Below, piece by piece: positions 43,218 to 51,063 of a stretch of 51,063 nucleotides of DNA. Positions within the stretch are counted from its first letter, which is position 1. Every line of letters begins with the position of its first letter. The notes under the pieces were generated by a model. It was given only the letters and a program-made list of their open reading frames with translations. It had not been told where the DNA came from and ran no database searches. The position numbers were made by a program, and so were the translations under genes. Source of the DNA: Sphingobacteriaceae bacterium UBA2059 (GTDB taxonomy: Bacteria > Bacteroidota > Bacteroidia > Sphingobacteriales > Sphingobacteriaceae); contig DDAL01000027.1 of NCBI GenBank assembly GCA_002332615.1, positions 17,134-68,196 of the forward strand. The letters are read 5' to 3'.

Positions 43218-44537
43218 TTAAAACAGCCTTTTAGGAAATGTAAGAATGAATGCGGTTCCCGCTTGTGACGACGATACATTAATCGTCATAGAATGATAAT
43301 TTACAATACTCTTTACGATAGCCAGCCCTAAGCCATTCCCTTGCGTTTCTGAAGCGTTTGTTAATTTTTTAAACCTGTTGAATAATAAAGGAAGTTCCGC
43401 CTCTGGAATAGCTTCGCCTGTATTGTGAATATAAAGTTCGAAGTCTCCCAAATCGGTAAAAGACCCGTATACCTTTACTTTTCCTTCCTCATTATTATAC
43501 TTAATAGCATTGTGAAATAAATTAAATATACACTGATAAATTAAATCTTTATTTATTTGATTAATGAATGGCGTACCTACAGGTAGCTCAACCTGAAGTT
43601 CCAGATTCTTACTCTCCAGAGGAAGAGTCATCTCATCGGCTATCTCTGCAATTAACTCAGCTAAATTGACCCGATCATCAAGGGAGTACTGAGCATTATC
43701 AATTCTTGAAATTAACAGCAGCGAGGATACTATACGCTTTAAACGATTAACCGTTTTAGACATATCTTGCAGCTTCGACTGGAAAGTTTCACTGCAGTCT
43801 TCATCTAAAAGTAGGTTTTCTATCTTACTTTTTAAGATACTGATCGGGGTCATGAGTTCGTGAGACGCGTTTGCAGTAAACTCTCTTTCTTTCTCGAAAG
43901 CTTCATTAACCTGCCTCATTAATACAATAAGCTGCTCATCTAGATATTTAAAATCAGACGTTGTGGTCCTGACAGAACGCGAACGGGTATTAAAAGGAAA
44001 GCGTTGATTAACCAGTTGTTTTTTTATGATGATATTGAGTGGCCGTAGTAAAACTGCGTTGTAAAGTATATCCAATAGCAGAGAGATAAAGATCAAGCCC
44101 GCAAGTACAATGAATGCTATACGTTGAAGCGGTTTATTATATTGATGTATCGTTGCACTCTTCTTACCAATTTCCAGCAAATAACCTTTACCACGATCGG
44201 TAAAGGAATAACTTAGAACCCGGTAGTTTGACGTATCTCTCTCAACTACCCTTCTGGAGGTTTCAATTGTATCCGCCTTCACAAAAGACGGCTCCAAAGA
44301 AATATAATCGTCTTTAAGCATGGTGTAACTGCCATAACTCTGCTCGCCTTGCAAATAGTATTCAGAGCCTTTTGTACTGATGGTACTAAGAACCTTATTA
44401 CGCTGTTGTAGCAGAAGGTAGTCGGTATATTCAGAAGCAACCTTGCTTACAATCAAAGGCAATACAAGTATAAAGACTCCAGCAATGATTAGCTTGGAAA
44501 ATGTGATAAAAAGACTTAGTTTATTGATTAACTTCAC
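43218..44537 (-). CDS. two-component sensor histidine kinase
   Basis: A 439-residue membrane kinase. Two membrane helices (about 10-30 and 140-165) enclose a periplasmic sensor of about 110 residues. The HisKA domain has H226 in NASHELMTPISILKS, and the ATPase domain has QCIFNLFHNAIKYNN and GNGLGLAIVKS. The start is GTG at 44537, which overlaps the regulator's stop (GTGA), indicating translational coupling. No ATG fits as well. It belongs to the EnvZ/CpxA-like class; the signal is unknown. A terminator follows. Confidence 0.93.
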   Translation of the reverse strand: MKLINKLSLFITFSKLIIAGVFILVLPLIVSKVASEYTDYLLLQQRNKVLSTISTKGSEYYLQGEQSYGSYTMLKDDYISLEPSFVKADTIETSRRVVERDTSNYRVLSYSFTDRGKGYLLEIGKKSATIHQYNKPLQRIAFIVLAGLIFISLLLDILYNAVLLRPLNIIIKKQLVNQRFPFNTRSRSVRTTTSDFKYLDEQLIVLMRQVNEAFEKEREFTANASHELMTPISILKSKIENLLLDEDCSETFQSKLQDMSKTVNRLKRIVSSLLLISRIDNAQYSLDDRVNLAELIAEIADEMTLPLESKNLELQVELPVGTPFINQINKDLIYQCIFNLFHNAIKYNNEEGKVKVYGSFTDLGDFELYIHNTGEAIPEAELPLLFNRFKKLTNASETQGNGLGLAIVKSIVNYHSMTINVSSSQAGTAFILTFPKRLF

Positions 44538-45214
44538 ACTTCTTTTCTGATTTTGTAACCCACTCCACGAACGGTTTCCAGCCAGTCCGCCGTACTATAC
44601 GTGTTCAGTTTTTTTCGAATATTCTTTATGTGAGCGTCAATATAGTTGGATTCATTGTCATCTTCCATAAAGTTCCCCCAAACGTGCTCGCTAAGCTGCA
44701 TCCTGGTTAATGGACGGTTCCGGTTAAGTAAAAGGTAACTTAAGATATCAAACTCTTTCCTCGAAAAATCAATTGCAGTTTCTTTGTAAAGAACTTCACG
44801 CTTTTGGAGGTTTACGAGGAAGTCCCCAATTGATACAGTATTATTATCAATATCAAACTTCCGCCTTATAATAGCTTGCATTCGGGCGTAGAGTTCTGGC
44901 AATGAGAAGGGTTTTGGAAGATAATCATCGGCTCCGAGATCCAGTCCTTTTATCCTGTCTTCAATATTTCCACGGGCGCTTAGAATAATGTAAGCTGAAG
45001 CAGGGTTATGCTTCTTTAACATACTGAGCAACGTGAGCCCATCAAGATCTGGAAGTCCAAGATCAAGTAAAATAAAGTCGTATATGCAACCTTCGGCCTT
45101 TCCCAAAGCGCTTTGTGCCGTATGAGCCAGCTCGCAAACGAAGAATGCTTTTTGTAGAAAGTCTCTTATTTCGAATGCAAGCATCTTTTCGTCCTCTATA
45201 ATTAAAACATTCAC
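44534..45214 (-). CDS. OmpR-family response regulator
   Basis: A 226-residue regulator: receiver domain (1-115) with E7, D8 and phospho-acceptor D51, and a winged-helix DNA-binding domain (about 130-226) with DFSRKEFDILSYLLLNRNRPLTRMQLSEHVW. The start is GTG at 45214; the nearby ATG is out of frame. It overlaps the kinase gene by 4 bases and lies 20 bases after a small secreted-protein gene (45235-45432), so the three are probably co-transcribed. Target genes cannot be told; outer-surface genes are common targets of this class. Confidence 0.93.
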   Translation of the reverse strand: MNVLIIEDEKMLAFEIRDFLQKAFFVCELAHTAQSALGKAEGCIYDFILLDLGLPDLDGLTLLSMLKKHNPASAYIILSARGNIEDRIKGLDLGADDYLPKPFSLPELYARMQAIIRRKFDIDNNTVSIGDFLVNLQKREVLYKETAIDFSRKEFDILSYLLLNRNRPLTRMQLSEHVWGNFMEDDNESNYIDAHIKNIRKKLNTYSTADWLETVRGVGYKIRKEV

Positions 45215-45234
45215 TTAGAAAAGCTTTAGGGGTT

Positions 45235-45432
45235 TCACTTCTTTTTCACCGGCCTGGGTTTTTCCTGCTTTCGAGACTTAGGCACCTCTTTAACACCTCC
45301 AGTATCTTTTCCTTTCTTTTGCTGAAACGTAACCTGAGGGTAACTTTTTGCAGCGTACGGCTTAGCCCATACATCTCCTGAAGACGCGTTGGTTAATACG
45401 TAAAGAATAAAAATGCTTATTAACTGCTTCAT
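45235..45432 (-). CDS. small basic secreted protein at the head of the two-component operon
   Basis: A 65-residue protein starting at the ATG at 45432 (a GTG two codons earlier is less likely). A signal peptide (MKQLISIFILYVLTNASSG) precedes a mature part rich in lysine, glutamine and proline that ends in PRPVKKK. No domain is recognised. It is 20 bases upstream of the response regulator on the same strand. Small exported proteins in this position can modulate a sensor kinase; that role is inference. Confidence 0.6.
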   Translation of the reverse strand: MKQLISIFILYVLTNASSGDVWAKPYAAKSYPQVTFQQKKGKDTGGVKEVPKSRKQEKPRPVKKK

Positions 45433-45529
45433 ATACACAAATTTATTAATCTTATCTAAATAGACACAACACTTCGTTAAAGCTTATACAGAGTTCCAGA
45501 AATAGCAAGATATACCTGAAGGATTTAAT

Positions 45530-45537
45530 TAAGTTTG
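45530..45537 (+). promoter_or_regulatory. candidate -7 box for the DUF2027-Smr gene
   Basis: TAAGTTTG fits TAnnTTTG, 23 bases before the ATG at 45561. It would place the transcript start after a possible GTG start at 45537, which supports the downstream ATG. Confidence 0.45.
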
Positions 45538-45560
45538 TGAACAAGATAGATAGACAATAT

Positions 45561-46502
45561 ATGAAATATAAAATAGGTGAGTTTGTTCGGTTTGTAGACG
45601 AAAGAAGAGAAGGATATATAACAACTATTTTCAATGATGAACTTATAGGTGTGACCGGAGACGATGACTTTGAAATACCCGTACCGGCGAACAAAGTAAC
45701 CTATGTTCATGGGCACTCAAACGAAAACAACAAAGAGAACAAAGCAGCAAGCGTAAGTTCGCCACACCTGTTTAATAGCAAGGGTATACATATCGCTGCC
45801 ATATCTGACCCGAGACAAGGTTCACTTTTGAACTTTCACCTCGTTAACGAGACATCCTACCAGCTTATGATTACTCTTATTTCTAAAAAAAACGAAGAAG
45901 AACAGGGGCAGTTCGCAGGCATGGTAAATCCGTCGTCTGCAGTAAAGATTCATACAGGCTCTTTACCGGATATAAACCAATGGCCCCAGCTTCAGCTGAC
46001 TATTCTTTACTTTACAACTCTTACTAAGAAGCATCCCGAACCCTTAATTATTAAACTAAATTACAAGGCAAAAGACTTTGCAGGTTCAAAAAGAAAAACC
46101 CCTGTGCTCAATCAGGATGGCTGGATTCAAAGGCTTGATGAAGATGACATTATAATTGACCCTGTTAAGTTAAAGGAAAGCTTTTTCAAGCCTAAAGAGG
46201 AGATGAAGGCTATAGAAAAACCTCTCTCAGAGATAGATCTTCATATTGAAAAATTAAGGGAAGACTATAAATCCCTTTCAAAAACCGAAATACTAAAGAT
46301 CCAGTTAGATCAATTTAAAAAGGCCCTTGATGCGGCAATTGTTCATAAACGACCTTCGATTATATTCATACATGGTATTGGAAACGGCGTGTTAAGGATG
46401 GAAATTCATAAAGCCCTGGGCCGTAATGCCCATGTGAAAACGTTTATGGACGCTCGCAAAGAAAAGTTTGGTTATGGAGCCACGGAAGCAATATTAAAAT
46501 AG
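45561..46502 (+). CDS. DUF2027 and Smr domain protein
   Basis: A 313-residue cytoplasmic protein of a group characteristic of Bacteroidota. The N-terminal DUF2027 (about 1-60) begins with YKIGEFVRFVDERREG, a domain that resembles a KOW/Tudor-like barrel. A central region (about 65-210) is beta-rich, and the C-terminal Smr domain (about 225-313) contains the IHGIGNGVLR loop, the HGxGxG-type motif used by MutS2-associated nickases and Smr RNA-cleaving proteins. The DxHIEKL motif precedes it (IDLHIEKL). Whether this one cuts nucleic acid is not known. ATG at 45561 is favoured over GTG at 45537. Confidence 0.88.
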   Translation: MKYKIGEFVRFVDERREGYITTIFNDELIGVTGDDDFEIPVPANKVTYVHGHSNENNKENKAASVSSPHLFNSKGIHIAAISDPRQGSLLNFHLVNETSYQLMITLISKKNEEEQGQFAGMVNPSSAVKIHTGSLPDINQWPQLQLTILYFTTLTKKHPEPLIIKLNYKAKDFAGSKRKTPVLNQDGWIQRLDEDDIIIDPVKLKESFFKPKEEMKAIEKPLSEIDLHIEKLREDYKSLSKTEILKIQLDQFKKALDAAIVHKRPSIIFIHGIGNGVLRMEIHKALGRNAHVKTFMDARKEKFGYGATEAILK

Positions 46503-46551
46503 TATGAAATCATAAACTTTGTGTGTAAATCTATAATATACCAATAAATTT

Positions 46552-47601
46552 ATGGCCGATTGTAATCAAAGAATTGACATACCTTCTAAGAAAAAGCTTT
46601 TTTACCCGGTTATAAAAGAGCTTCATGCATACTTGACCAAATATAGCCGCGTAATTGATCTTCCGGTAAGCTACAGCGACTTATTACGCTTTCAGATGAG
46701 CACTCCCCTGCTCGACAGGGAAGGTAATGATACGTTGTGGCAAACGGTATACTATGATCAGTCTGAAATGCGGGAACTCTATCCTGCTTTGGTTCACATC
46801 TACGCTATTATGAGTGCAAGTGGAGATGTGGAAGTCATGGACAACCTTGAAATAGCCCAGATCGATTACTGCACTTTTGGCAACTCAAAGCCGTTTAGAG
46901 TAAGGATTATAAATAAGTTTAATGATAATTACGACTATTTCTACGTAAAAGTTGCTGACGCTTCGAGAGTCTACGGGCTTGAACTGGAACATATTCTTTC
47001 TCCAAATCGCATCATCTATCTTACCGATGGCACAACGTTGATAGAAGAGCATATAATAGGACTCCCCGGAGATATTTTTGTTAACACGCGTTTAAATACA
47101 TCGAAGTTTAATCAGATACGCATAATAAAAGAGTTCATCAAGTTCAATGAACGATGCTTTATCCGTTTACTCGGAGACATGCGTTCGTATAACTATGTAG
47201 TACACATTACTCCGGACATCGAAGGGAATCAATATCGTATACGAGCTATAGACTTTGACCAGCAATCTTATGAAGGACGGCTCCATTTTTATCTTCCCCA
47301 TTTCATTAAAGAGAATAATAAAATAGTAATGATGGGAATAAACCTGGTAGACAAGAAAACCATGAGACAGTATCAGGAGGAAGAAAGAAGTTTGATCAGA
47401 AACCGAGTCCGTCTTATTTCATACCGTTTGAAAGATTTACTTGACGTGATGCGAATTCAGGAAATAGCTCCGGCTGCTAAGGTAGCCCAGTTGGCGAAAG
47501 ATTTGGCCCTGCATCATAATAGCTCTCATTTCTTAGAATGTACAAGCATGGGATCTCTTGTACAGGCACACTTGAACACTATTTTGACAGACAAAATTTA
47601 G
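46552..47601 (+). CDS. hypothetical protein with kinase/aminoglycoside-phosphotransferase-like residues
   Basis: A 349-residue cytoplasmic protein, not similar to anything I can name. The order of polar residues suggests a degenerate kinase or APH fold: K133 in YFYVKVADAS (ATP lysine of beta-3), E144/E146 in LELEHIL (helix C), the hinge-like LIEEHIIGLPG, catalytic D209 in GDMRSYN with N214 five residues on, and D234 in the beta-strand RIRAIDFD (metal binding). The first 110 residues and the last 100, helical and rich in R/K, are extra. It follows the DUF2027-Smr gene on the same strand by 49 bases. Function and activity are unproved. Confidence 0.8.
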   Translation: MADCNQRIDIPSKKKLFYPVIKELHAYLTKYSRVIDLPVSYSDLLRFQMSTPLLDREGNDTLWQTVYYDQSEMRELYPALVHIYAIMSASGDVEVMDNLEIAQIDYCTFGNSKPFRVRIINKFNDNYDYFYVKVADASRVYGLELEHILSPNRIIYLTDGTTLIEEHIIGLPGDIFVNTRLNTSKFNQIRIIKEFIKFNERCFIRLLGDMRSYNYVVHITPDIEGNQYRIRAIDFDQQSYEGRLHFYLPHFIKENNKIVMMGINLVDKKTMRQYQEEERSLIRNRVRLISYRLKDLLDVMRIQEIAPAAKVAQLAKDLALHHNSSHFLECTSMGSLVQAHLNTILTDKI

Positions 47602-47873
47602 TCTCAAAGCACTTTTGCGAAGAATTTTGAGCAGGCAGCAATAAAAAGCATAAAATATGACAAAGATCATATTGTAATTATTACAATATTGAGTGTTTTA
47701 ACAATAAGAGCGTGATTAACTTTAAGTTTTTTTTGAAGACTTAATAATATAATTATCAAGCAATTGTAGGTTTACTAAAAGTGCTTTTCATGATGAAAAA
47801 AATCATCTTTTCTCTAGTTTAGATGTTGTAATTATAGAACAATAAATAAGAAAAACAGATAAACTACATTATT
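47602..47873. other. intergenic region with palindromes
   Basis: An AT-rich gap of 272 bases before the NTF2-like gene. It contains a perfect 21-base palindrome (47669-47689) and a perfect 15-base palindrome, TTTTCATGATGAAAA (47785-47799). No ORF or RNA gene is recognisable. Confidence 0.6.
47669..47689. promoter_or_regulatory. 21-base perfect palindrome, possible operator
   Basis: ATATTGTAAT-T-ATTACAATAT: ten-base arms around one central T. Such symmetry is typical of a dimeric repressor site. It lies 185 bases before the NTF2-like gene start and 68 bases after the kinase-like gene stop. No regulator can be assigned. Confidence 0.5.
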
Positions 47874-48299
47874 ATGAAAACACTAAAATACTCACTCCTG
47901 GCATTAATGATGGTTGTTAGCTTCACATCATTTTCTAAAGAAAAAAACAAAGCAGCTAAAGCTACAATGGATTATACCGTTAAGACTTATATTAACGCTA
48001 TAACCAAAGGAAAAGTTAACGGGCTGGATGACATTTTTGGCAATCAACTAACAGTAAGTGTTAATCAAGGCCAAAAAATCCTTAACTTCAATAAAGAAGA
48101 GATGCTGTATTCTATTAAAGCATTTTCAGATGTACAGCAAAATTGTTTAACAGATTATTCCATAATTGATGATAACAGCGCTCAATCAATCGTTAAAATC
48201 ACAATGGACTATGGAGTATTCAAAAAGTTAAACTACATTACCATTGGCCATACAACACAAGGTTGTAAGATTGTAAGCATAACTAGCATTTTTGACTAA
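47874..48299 (+). CDS. NTF2-like secreted protein (putative lumazine-binding)
   Basis: A 141-residue exported protein with a signal peptide (MKTLKYSLLALMMVVSFTSF). The mature part has the alternating helix/beta pattern of a SnoaL/NTF2-like cone fold, labelled putative lumazine-binding in many Bacteroidota: TVKTYINAITKGKVNGLDDIF, then beta strands. No catalytic residue can be deduced. It is monocistronic and followed by a strong terminator. Two palindromes lie in the region upstream. Confidence 0.75.
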   Translation: MKTLKYSLLALMMVVSFTSFSKEKNKAAKATMDYTVKTYINAITKGKVNGLDDIFGNQLTVSVNQGQKILNFNKEEMLYSIKAFSDVQQNCLTDYSIIDDNSAQSIVKITMDYGVFKKLNYITIGHTTQGCKIVSITSIFD

Positions 48300-48317
48300 G
48301 CTTTAATCCGCCACGTA

Positions 48318-48347
48318 AAGCCAGACTCTCACAGTCTGGCTTTTTTT
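48318..48347 (+). terminator. intrinsic terminator after the NTF2-like gene
   Basis: A perfect 10-bp stem (48318-48327 with 48333-48342, AAGCCAGACT) with a 5-base loop, followed by T5 (48343-48347). Some read-through protection for the convergent parE gene is possible on the other strand. Confidence 0.9.
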
Positions 48348-48364
48348 ATGGTTTGCAGGCATAT

Positions 48365-50224
48365 TTAAACTGCCACCAATGCGGCATCCTCCCCTTCTTT
48401 CTCTATCCTTAAATTTTTCACAATATGCTGCTGCCTTACAGGCGTATTTTTACCCATAAAATACTCAAGCAGGGCTTTTATGTTTAAATCGCGAAGGATT
48501 ACCGGTTCTAGCTTGATGTCTTTTCCTATGAACAAACCAAATTCATCCGGAGATATTTCTCCTAACCCTTTGAATCTGGTTATCTCAGGCTTAGATCCAA
48601 GCTTGTCGACAGCTCTTACTTTTTCTGACTCGCTATAACAGTAAATAGTCTCTTTTTTATTCCTAACCCTAAAAAGAGGCGTCTGCAGTATATAAACATG
48701 ACCGGCTTTCACTAAATCCGGAAAGAACTGCAAAAAGAAAGTCATCATCAATAGACGGATGTGCATTCCGTCAACGTCCGCATCTGTTGCAATTACTATA
48801 TTATTATATCTCAACCCCTCTAATCCGTCTTCAATATTCAACGCATGCTGAAGCAGATTGAACTCTTCGTTCTCGTACACCACTTTTTTAGTCAGTCCGT
48901 AGCAGTTTAATGGCTTTCCCTTTAAACTGAAAACCGCCTGAGTCATTACATCTCTCGACTTTGTTATGGATCCGCTCGCCGAATCGCCTTCTGTAATAAA
49001 TAAGGTTGTTTCCTGTTTCCTTTCATGGTTAGCATCAAAGTGAATCTTACAATCCCTGAGCTTTCTATTATGAAGAGAAGCTTTTTTTGCCCGCTCATTT
49101 GCCAGCTTCTTTATTCCTGCTATATCCTTGCGTTCGCGCTCCGACTGGAGAATGCGCTTGAGCAAGGCATCTGCTACCTGGGCGTTCTTGTGAAGGAAAT
49201 CATCGAGGTTCTTCTTTAGAAAGTCATTAATGAACGTCCTCACCGAGGGACCTTCGGGGCCGATGTTCAAGGAGCCAAGCTTGGTTTTAGTTTGCGATTC
49301 AAAAACCGGCTCCTGTACCTTAATTGCAATAGCTGCAACTATGGATGATCGTACATCAGCCGCATCAAATTCCTTCTTATAAAATTCTCGCACAGTTTTA
49401 ACAACTGCTTCTCTGAATGCAGCCTGGTGAGTACCTCCCTGTGTCGTATGCTGCCCGTTGACAAATGAATAATATTCTTCTCCATACTGTTGGGCATGAG
49501 TCATAGCAATTTCAATGTCTTCGCCTTTTAGGTGGATAATCGGATAACGTATAGTCTCCGCCTCCGTATGCCTTGTAAGAAGATCATGTAATCCTTTTTC
49601 AGAAAAAAACTTTTTCCCGTTGAAATTTATACTCAGTCCTGCATTAAGAAATACATAATTCCATAACATGTTTTCTACAAACTCTGGTATAAACCTGAAG
49701 TTTCTAAAAATCGTTTCATCAGGCACGAAGTTAATTAAAGTACCATTCCGCTGGGTAGTGTCCTTTTCAGCTTCGTCCCGAACGATATCACCCTTTTTGA
49801 ATTCAGCGATTTTTGTCCGGCCGTCCCTGTAAGATTGAACGGTAAAAGAAGCGGATAAAGCATTGACTGCTTTAGTGCCCACACCGTTAAGTCCAACCGA
49901 TTTCTGAAACGCTTTGGAGTCATATTTCCCGCCAGTATTAATCTTCGATACACAATCAATTACTTTTCCAAGGGGGATGCCCCTTCCATAGTCTCTTACA
50001 CTTACTTTTTGTTCATTTATATTTATATCGATCGTTCTGCCGGCTCCCATTACGAACTCGTCAATAGAATTGTCAATCACCTCCTTTAGCAAAACATAGA
50101 CTCCGTCATCGTAGGCCGATCCATCTCCCAGCTTCCCTATATACATACCGGGTCTAAGACGTATGTGTTCCTTCCAATCCAGAGATCTTATACTATCATC
50201 GTTGTATTTTGTGCTTTCTGCCAT
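48365..50224 (-). CDS. parE: DNA topoisomerase IV subunit B
   Basis: The ATPase subunit of topoisomerase IV, which separates linked daughter chromosomes. The 619 residues comprise a GHKL ATPase domain (about 1-220, with EVIDNSIDEF, DYGRGIPLG and LNGVGTKAVNA), a transducer domain with the QTKTKLG loop, and a TOPRIM domain (TEGDSASG, DADVDGMHI). The length fits Bacteroidota ParE better than GyrB. ATG at 50224. It is last in a minus-strand block: no parC follows at the expected side. Confidence 0.94.
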   Translation of the reverse strand: MAESTKYNDDSIRSLDWKEHIRLRPGMYIGKLGDGSAYDDGVYVLLKEVIDNSIDEFVMGAGRTIDININEQKVSVRDYGRGIPLGKVIDCVSKINTGGKYDSKAFQKSVGLNGVGTKAVNALSASFTVQSYRDGRTKIAEFKKGDIVRDEAEKDTTQRNGTLINFVPDETIFRNFRFIPEFVENMLWNYVFLNAGLSINFNGKKFFSEKGLHDLLTRHTEAETIRYPIIHLKGEDIEIAMTHAQQYGEEYYSFVNGQHTTQGGTHQAAFREAVVKTVREFYKKEFDAADVRSSIVAAIAIKVQEPVFESQTKTKLGSLNIGPEGPSVRTFINDFLKKNLDDFLHKNAQVADALLKRILQSERERKDIAGIKKLANERAKKASLHNRKLRDCKIHFDANHERKQETTLFITEGDSASGSITKSRDVMTQAVFSLKGKPLNCYGLTKKVVYENEEFNLLQHALNIEDGLEGLRYNNIVIATDADVDGMHIRLLMMTFFLQFFPDLVKAGHVYILQTPLFRVRNKKETIYCYSESEKVRAVDKLGSKPEITRFKGLGEISPDEFGLFIGKDIKLEPVILRDLNIKALLEYFMGKNTPVRQQHIVKNLRIEKEGEDAALVAV

Positions 50225-50388
50225 TATAACCTAACCTTTTTAAGAACCTTCACTCGTTGAAACAAGGTGCAAAAATACTCAATTTATGTCTATTGGCGCT
50301 TCGGCTCGTTACAACAAACGGTTTTAATAGCACAGTAAACAATTTAAGTGTTTCGTCTATTTACTAAATAACACTAAAACTATATATC

Positions 50389-50577
50389 ATGATCGATCCA
50401 AATCAATTGAACACGCCCGCAAGCGATAAGAATGAGCAGGAACAAAGCTGGGAAAATCCAAATGATCCGGAAAGAGCGTCGGATATTCGTGACCTGGAAC
50501 AGCTGGAAAGGCAAAAGAAAGAAGCTGAACTTAGAAAAAACAACCTGACGGAAAAAAAGGAAAGAGGGGAAGAGTAA
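50389..50577 (+). CDS. small charged hypothetical protein
   Basis: A 62-residue hydrophilic protein, rich in E, K, Q and N, predicted to be mostly a single helix or disordered: the N-terminal half has PNQLNTPASDKNEQE, the C-terminal half ERQKKEAELRKNN. No membrane segment, signal peptide or domain. It is divergent from parE and 62 bases before ruvB. Similar short charged proteins occur in Sphingobacteriaceae, but I cannot name a function. Confidence 0.6.
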   Translation: MIDPNQLNTPASDKNEQEQSWENPNDPERASDIRDLEQLERQKKEAELRKNNLTEKKERGEE

Positions 50578-50626
50578 GCTGCGCTATATGACGCATGCTA
50601 AGTTCATCGCATGACGCTATTTTTAA

Positions 50627-50634
50627 TAACTTTG
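50627..50634 (+). promoter_or_regulatory. candidate -7 box for ruvB
   Basis: TAACTTTG fits TAnnTTTG and ends only 5 bases before the ruvB ATG at 50640. If used, the transcript would start at or beside the start codon. Confidence 0.45.
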
Positions 50635-50639
50635 CTTAC

Positions 50640-51063
50640 ATGTTAAATGAGCACCTTGATCCTAACGCAGATAAGCTAAGCAACACCGACAGAGAGATCG
50701 AAAAGGTTCTGAGGCCACAAGCTTTTGAAGATTTTACGGGGCAGCAAAAAATATTGTCTAACCTCAGGATCTTTGTCCAGGCTGCAAAACTACGTGGTGA
50801 AGCACTTGATCATGTTTTATTACATGGGCCTCCGGGATTAGGTAAAACTACGCTTTCCAACATCATAGCCAATGAGATGGGCGTAGGTATAAAGATAACA
50901 TCAGGTCCGGTGCTTGATAAGCCTGGAGACTTAGCAGGTCTGCTCACCAATCTTGAAAACGGAGATATCCTATTTATTGATGAGATCCATCGTCTGAGCC
51001 CTCTTGTAGAAGAATATCTATATTCAGCTATGGAAGACTTTAAGATTGACATTATGCTTGAAA
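50640..51063 (+). CDS. ruvB: Holliday junction branch migration helicase RuvB (partial)
   Basis: The N-terminal 141 residues of RuvB, the hexameric AAA+ motor that drives branch migration with RuvA. Walker A GPPGLGKTT and Walker B FIDEIHRLSP are present, followed by EEYLYSAMEDF, and the N-terminal LRPQAFEDFTGQQ matches the family. The gene continues past the window edge. ATG at 50640 is the first in-frame start; a -7 box lies directly upstream. Confidence 0.95.
   Translation, partial: MLNEHLDPNADKLSNTDREIEKVLRPQAFEDFTGQQKILSNLRIFVQAAKLRGEALDHVLLHGPPGLGKTTLSNIIANEMGVGIKITSGPVLDKPGDLAGLLTNLENGDILFIDEIHRLSPLVEEYLYSAMEDFKIDIMLE

Noticed and set aside
1..51063. tRNA genes, CRISPR array, insertion sequences or prophage
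   Set aside because: I scanned the gaps and gene list and found no cloverleaf, regularly spaced repeat, transposase or phage structural gene.

Overview
The window is chromosomal DNA of a Gram-negative member of the Bacteroidota, most likely Sphingobacteriaceae (Pedobacter-like). Reasons: lipid A genes (lpxB and an LpxL-like acyltransferase), a TonB-type outer-membrane receptor with a carboxypeptidase-regulatory N-terminus, a DUF2027-Smr protein, a Bacteroidota-style sigma-54 regulator, few Shine-Dalgarno sequences, and several boxes matching the Bacteroidota -7 element TAnnTTTG. No insertion sequence, prophage, CRISPR array, tRNA or rRNA gene was seen. Nearly all of it looks like ordinary core genome; no obvious new multi-gene system stands out.

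Layout. 1-1039 is the N-terminal part of an outer-membrane receptor (minus strand). 1263-4946 carries a fused SpmA/SpmB-like membrane protein, methylglyoxal synthase and a secreted S9 peptidase. 5016-9019 holds housekeeping genes in alternating orientation: prmC, ribD, aroQ, a XerD-type recombinase and two small unknown proteins. 9022-11333 (minus) has a conserved protein of unknown function, a small heat-shock protein and folB. 11417-12474 has a Sco-type lipoprotein and a cytochrome c lipoprotein, followed by the RNase P RNA gene (about 12514-12881) with its own -7 box and terminator, and then a sigma-54 response regulator. 14438-19153 (minus) has a ClC channel with CBS domains, a cell-wall amidase, lpxB and surE.

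19246-25373 (minus) is a self-contained efflux operon, tetR-tolC-adaptor-RND pump, with an 11-bp inverted repeat in front of tetR that could be the TetR operator. Downstream of the divergent small ORF at 25444-25683 lies a 385-base stretch that looks like the remains of a gene, then a secreted M1 aminopeptidase. A DUF389 protein and a FUSC protein are divergent from each other. 31353-37827 carries a DsbA-like thioredoxin-fold protein, bioB, WbqC, an LpxL-like acyltransferase and GT2 pair, a DUF2892 protein, an MJ1255-type glycosyltransferase and a small outer-membrane barrel.

38137-45432 has an M3 oligopeptidase, a complete bacteriophytochrome histidine kinase, a tyrosine-rich secreted protein, and an OmpR/EnvZ-type two-component operon headed by a tiny basic secreted protein. 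45561-51063 has the DUF2027-Smr protein, an unassigned protein that keeps the spaced catalytic residues of the kinase/aminoglycoside-phosphotransferase fold, an NTF2-like secreted protein, parE, a small charged protein and the start of ruvB. The items most worth following are the kinase-like protein (46552-47601), the solo phytochrome, the conserved unknown at 9022-10332, the decayed gene at 25700-25943 and the altered GAFTGA loop of the sigma-54 regulator.
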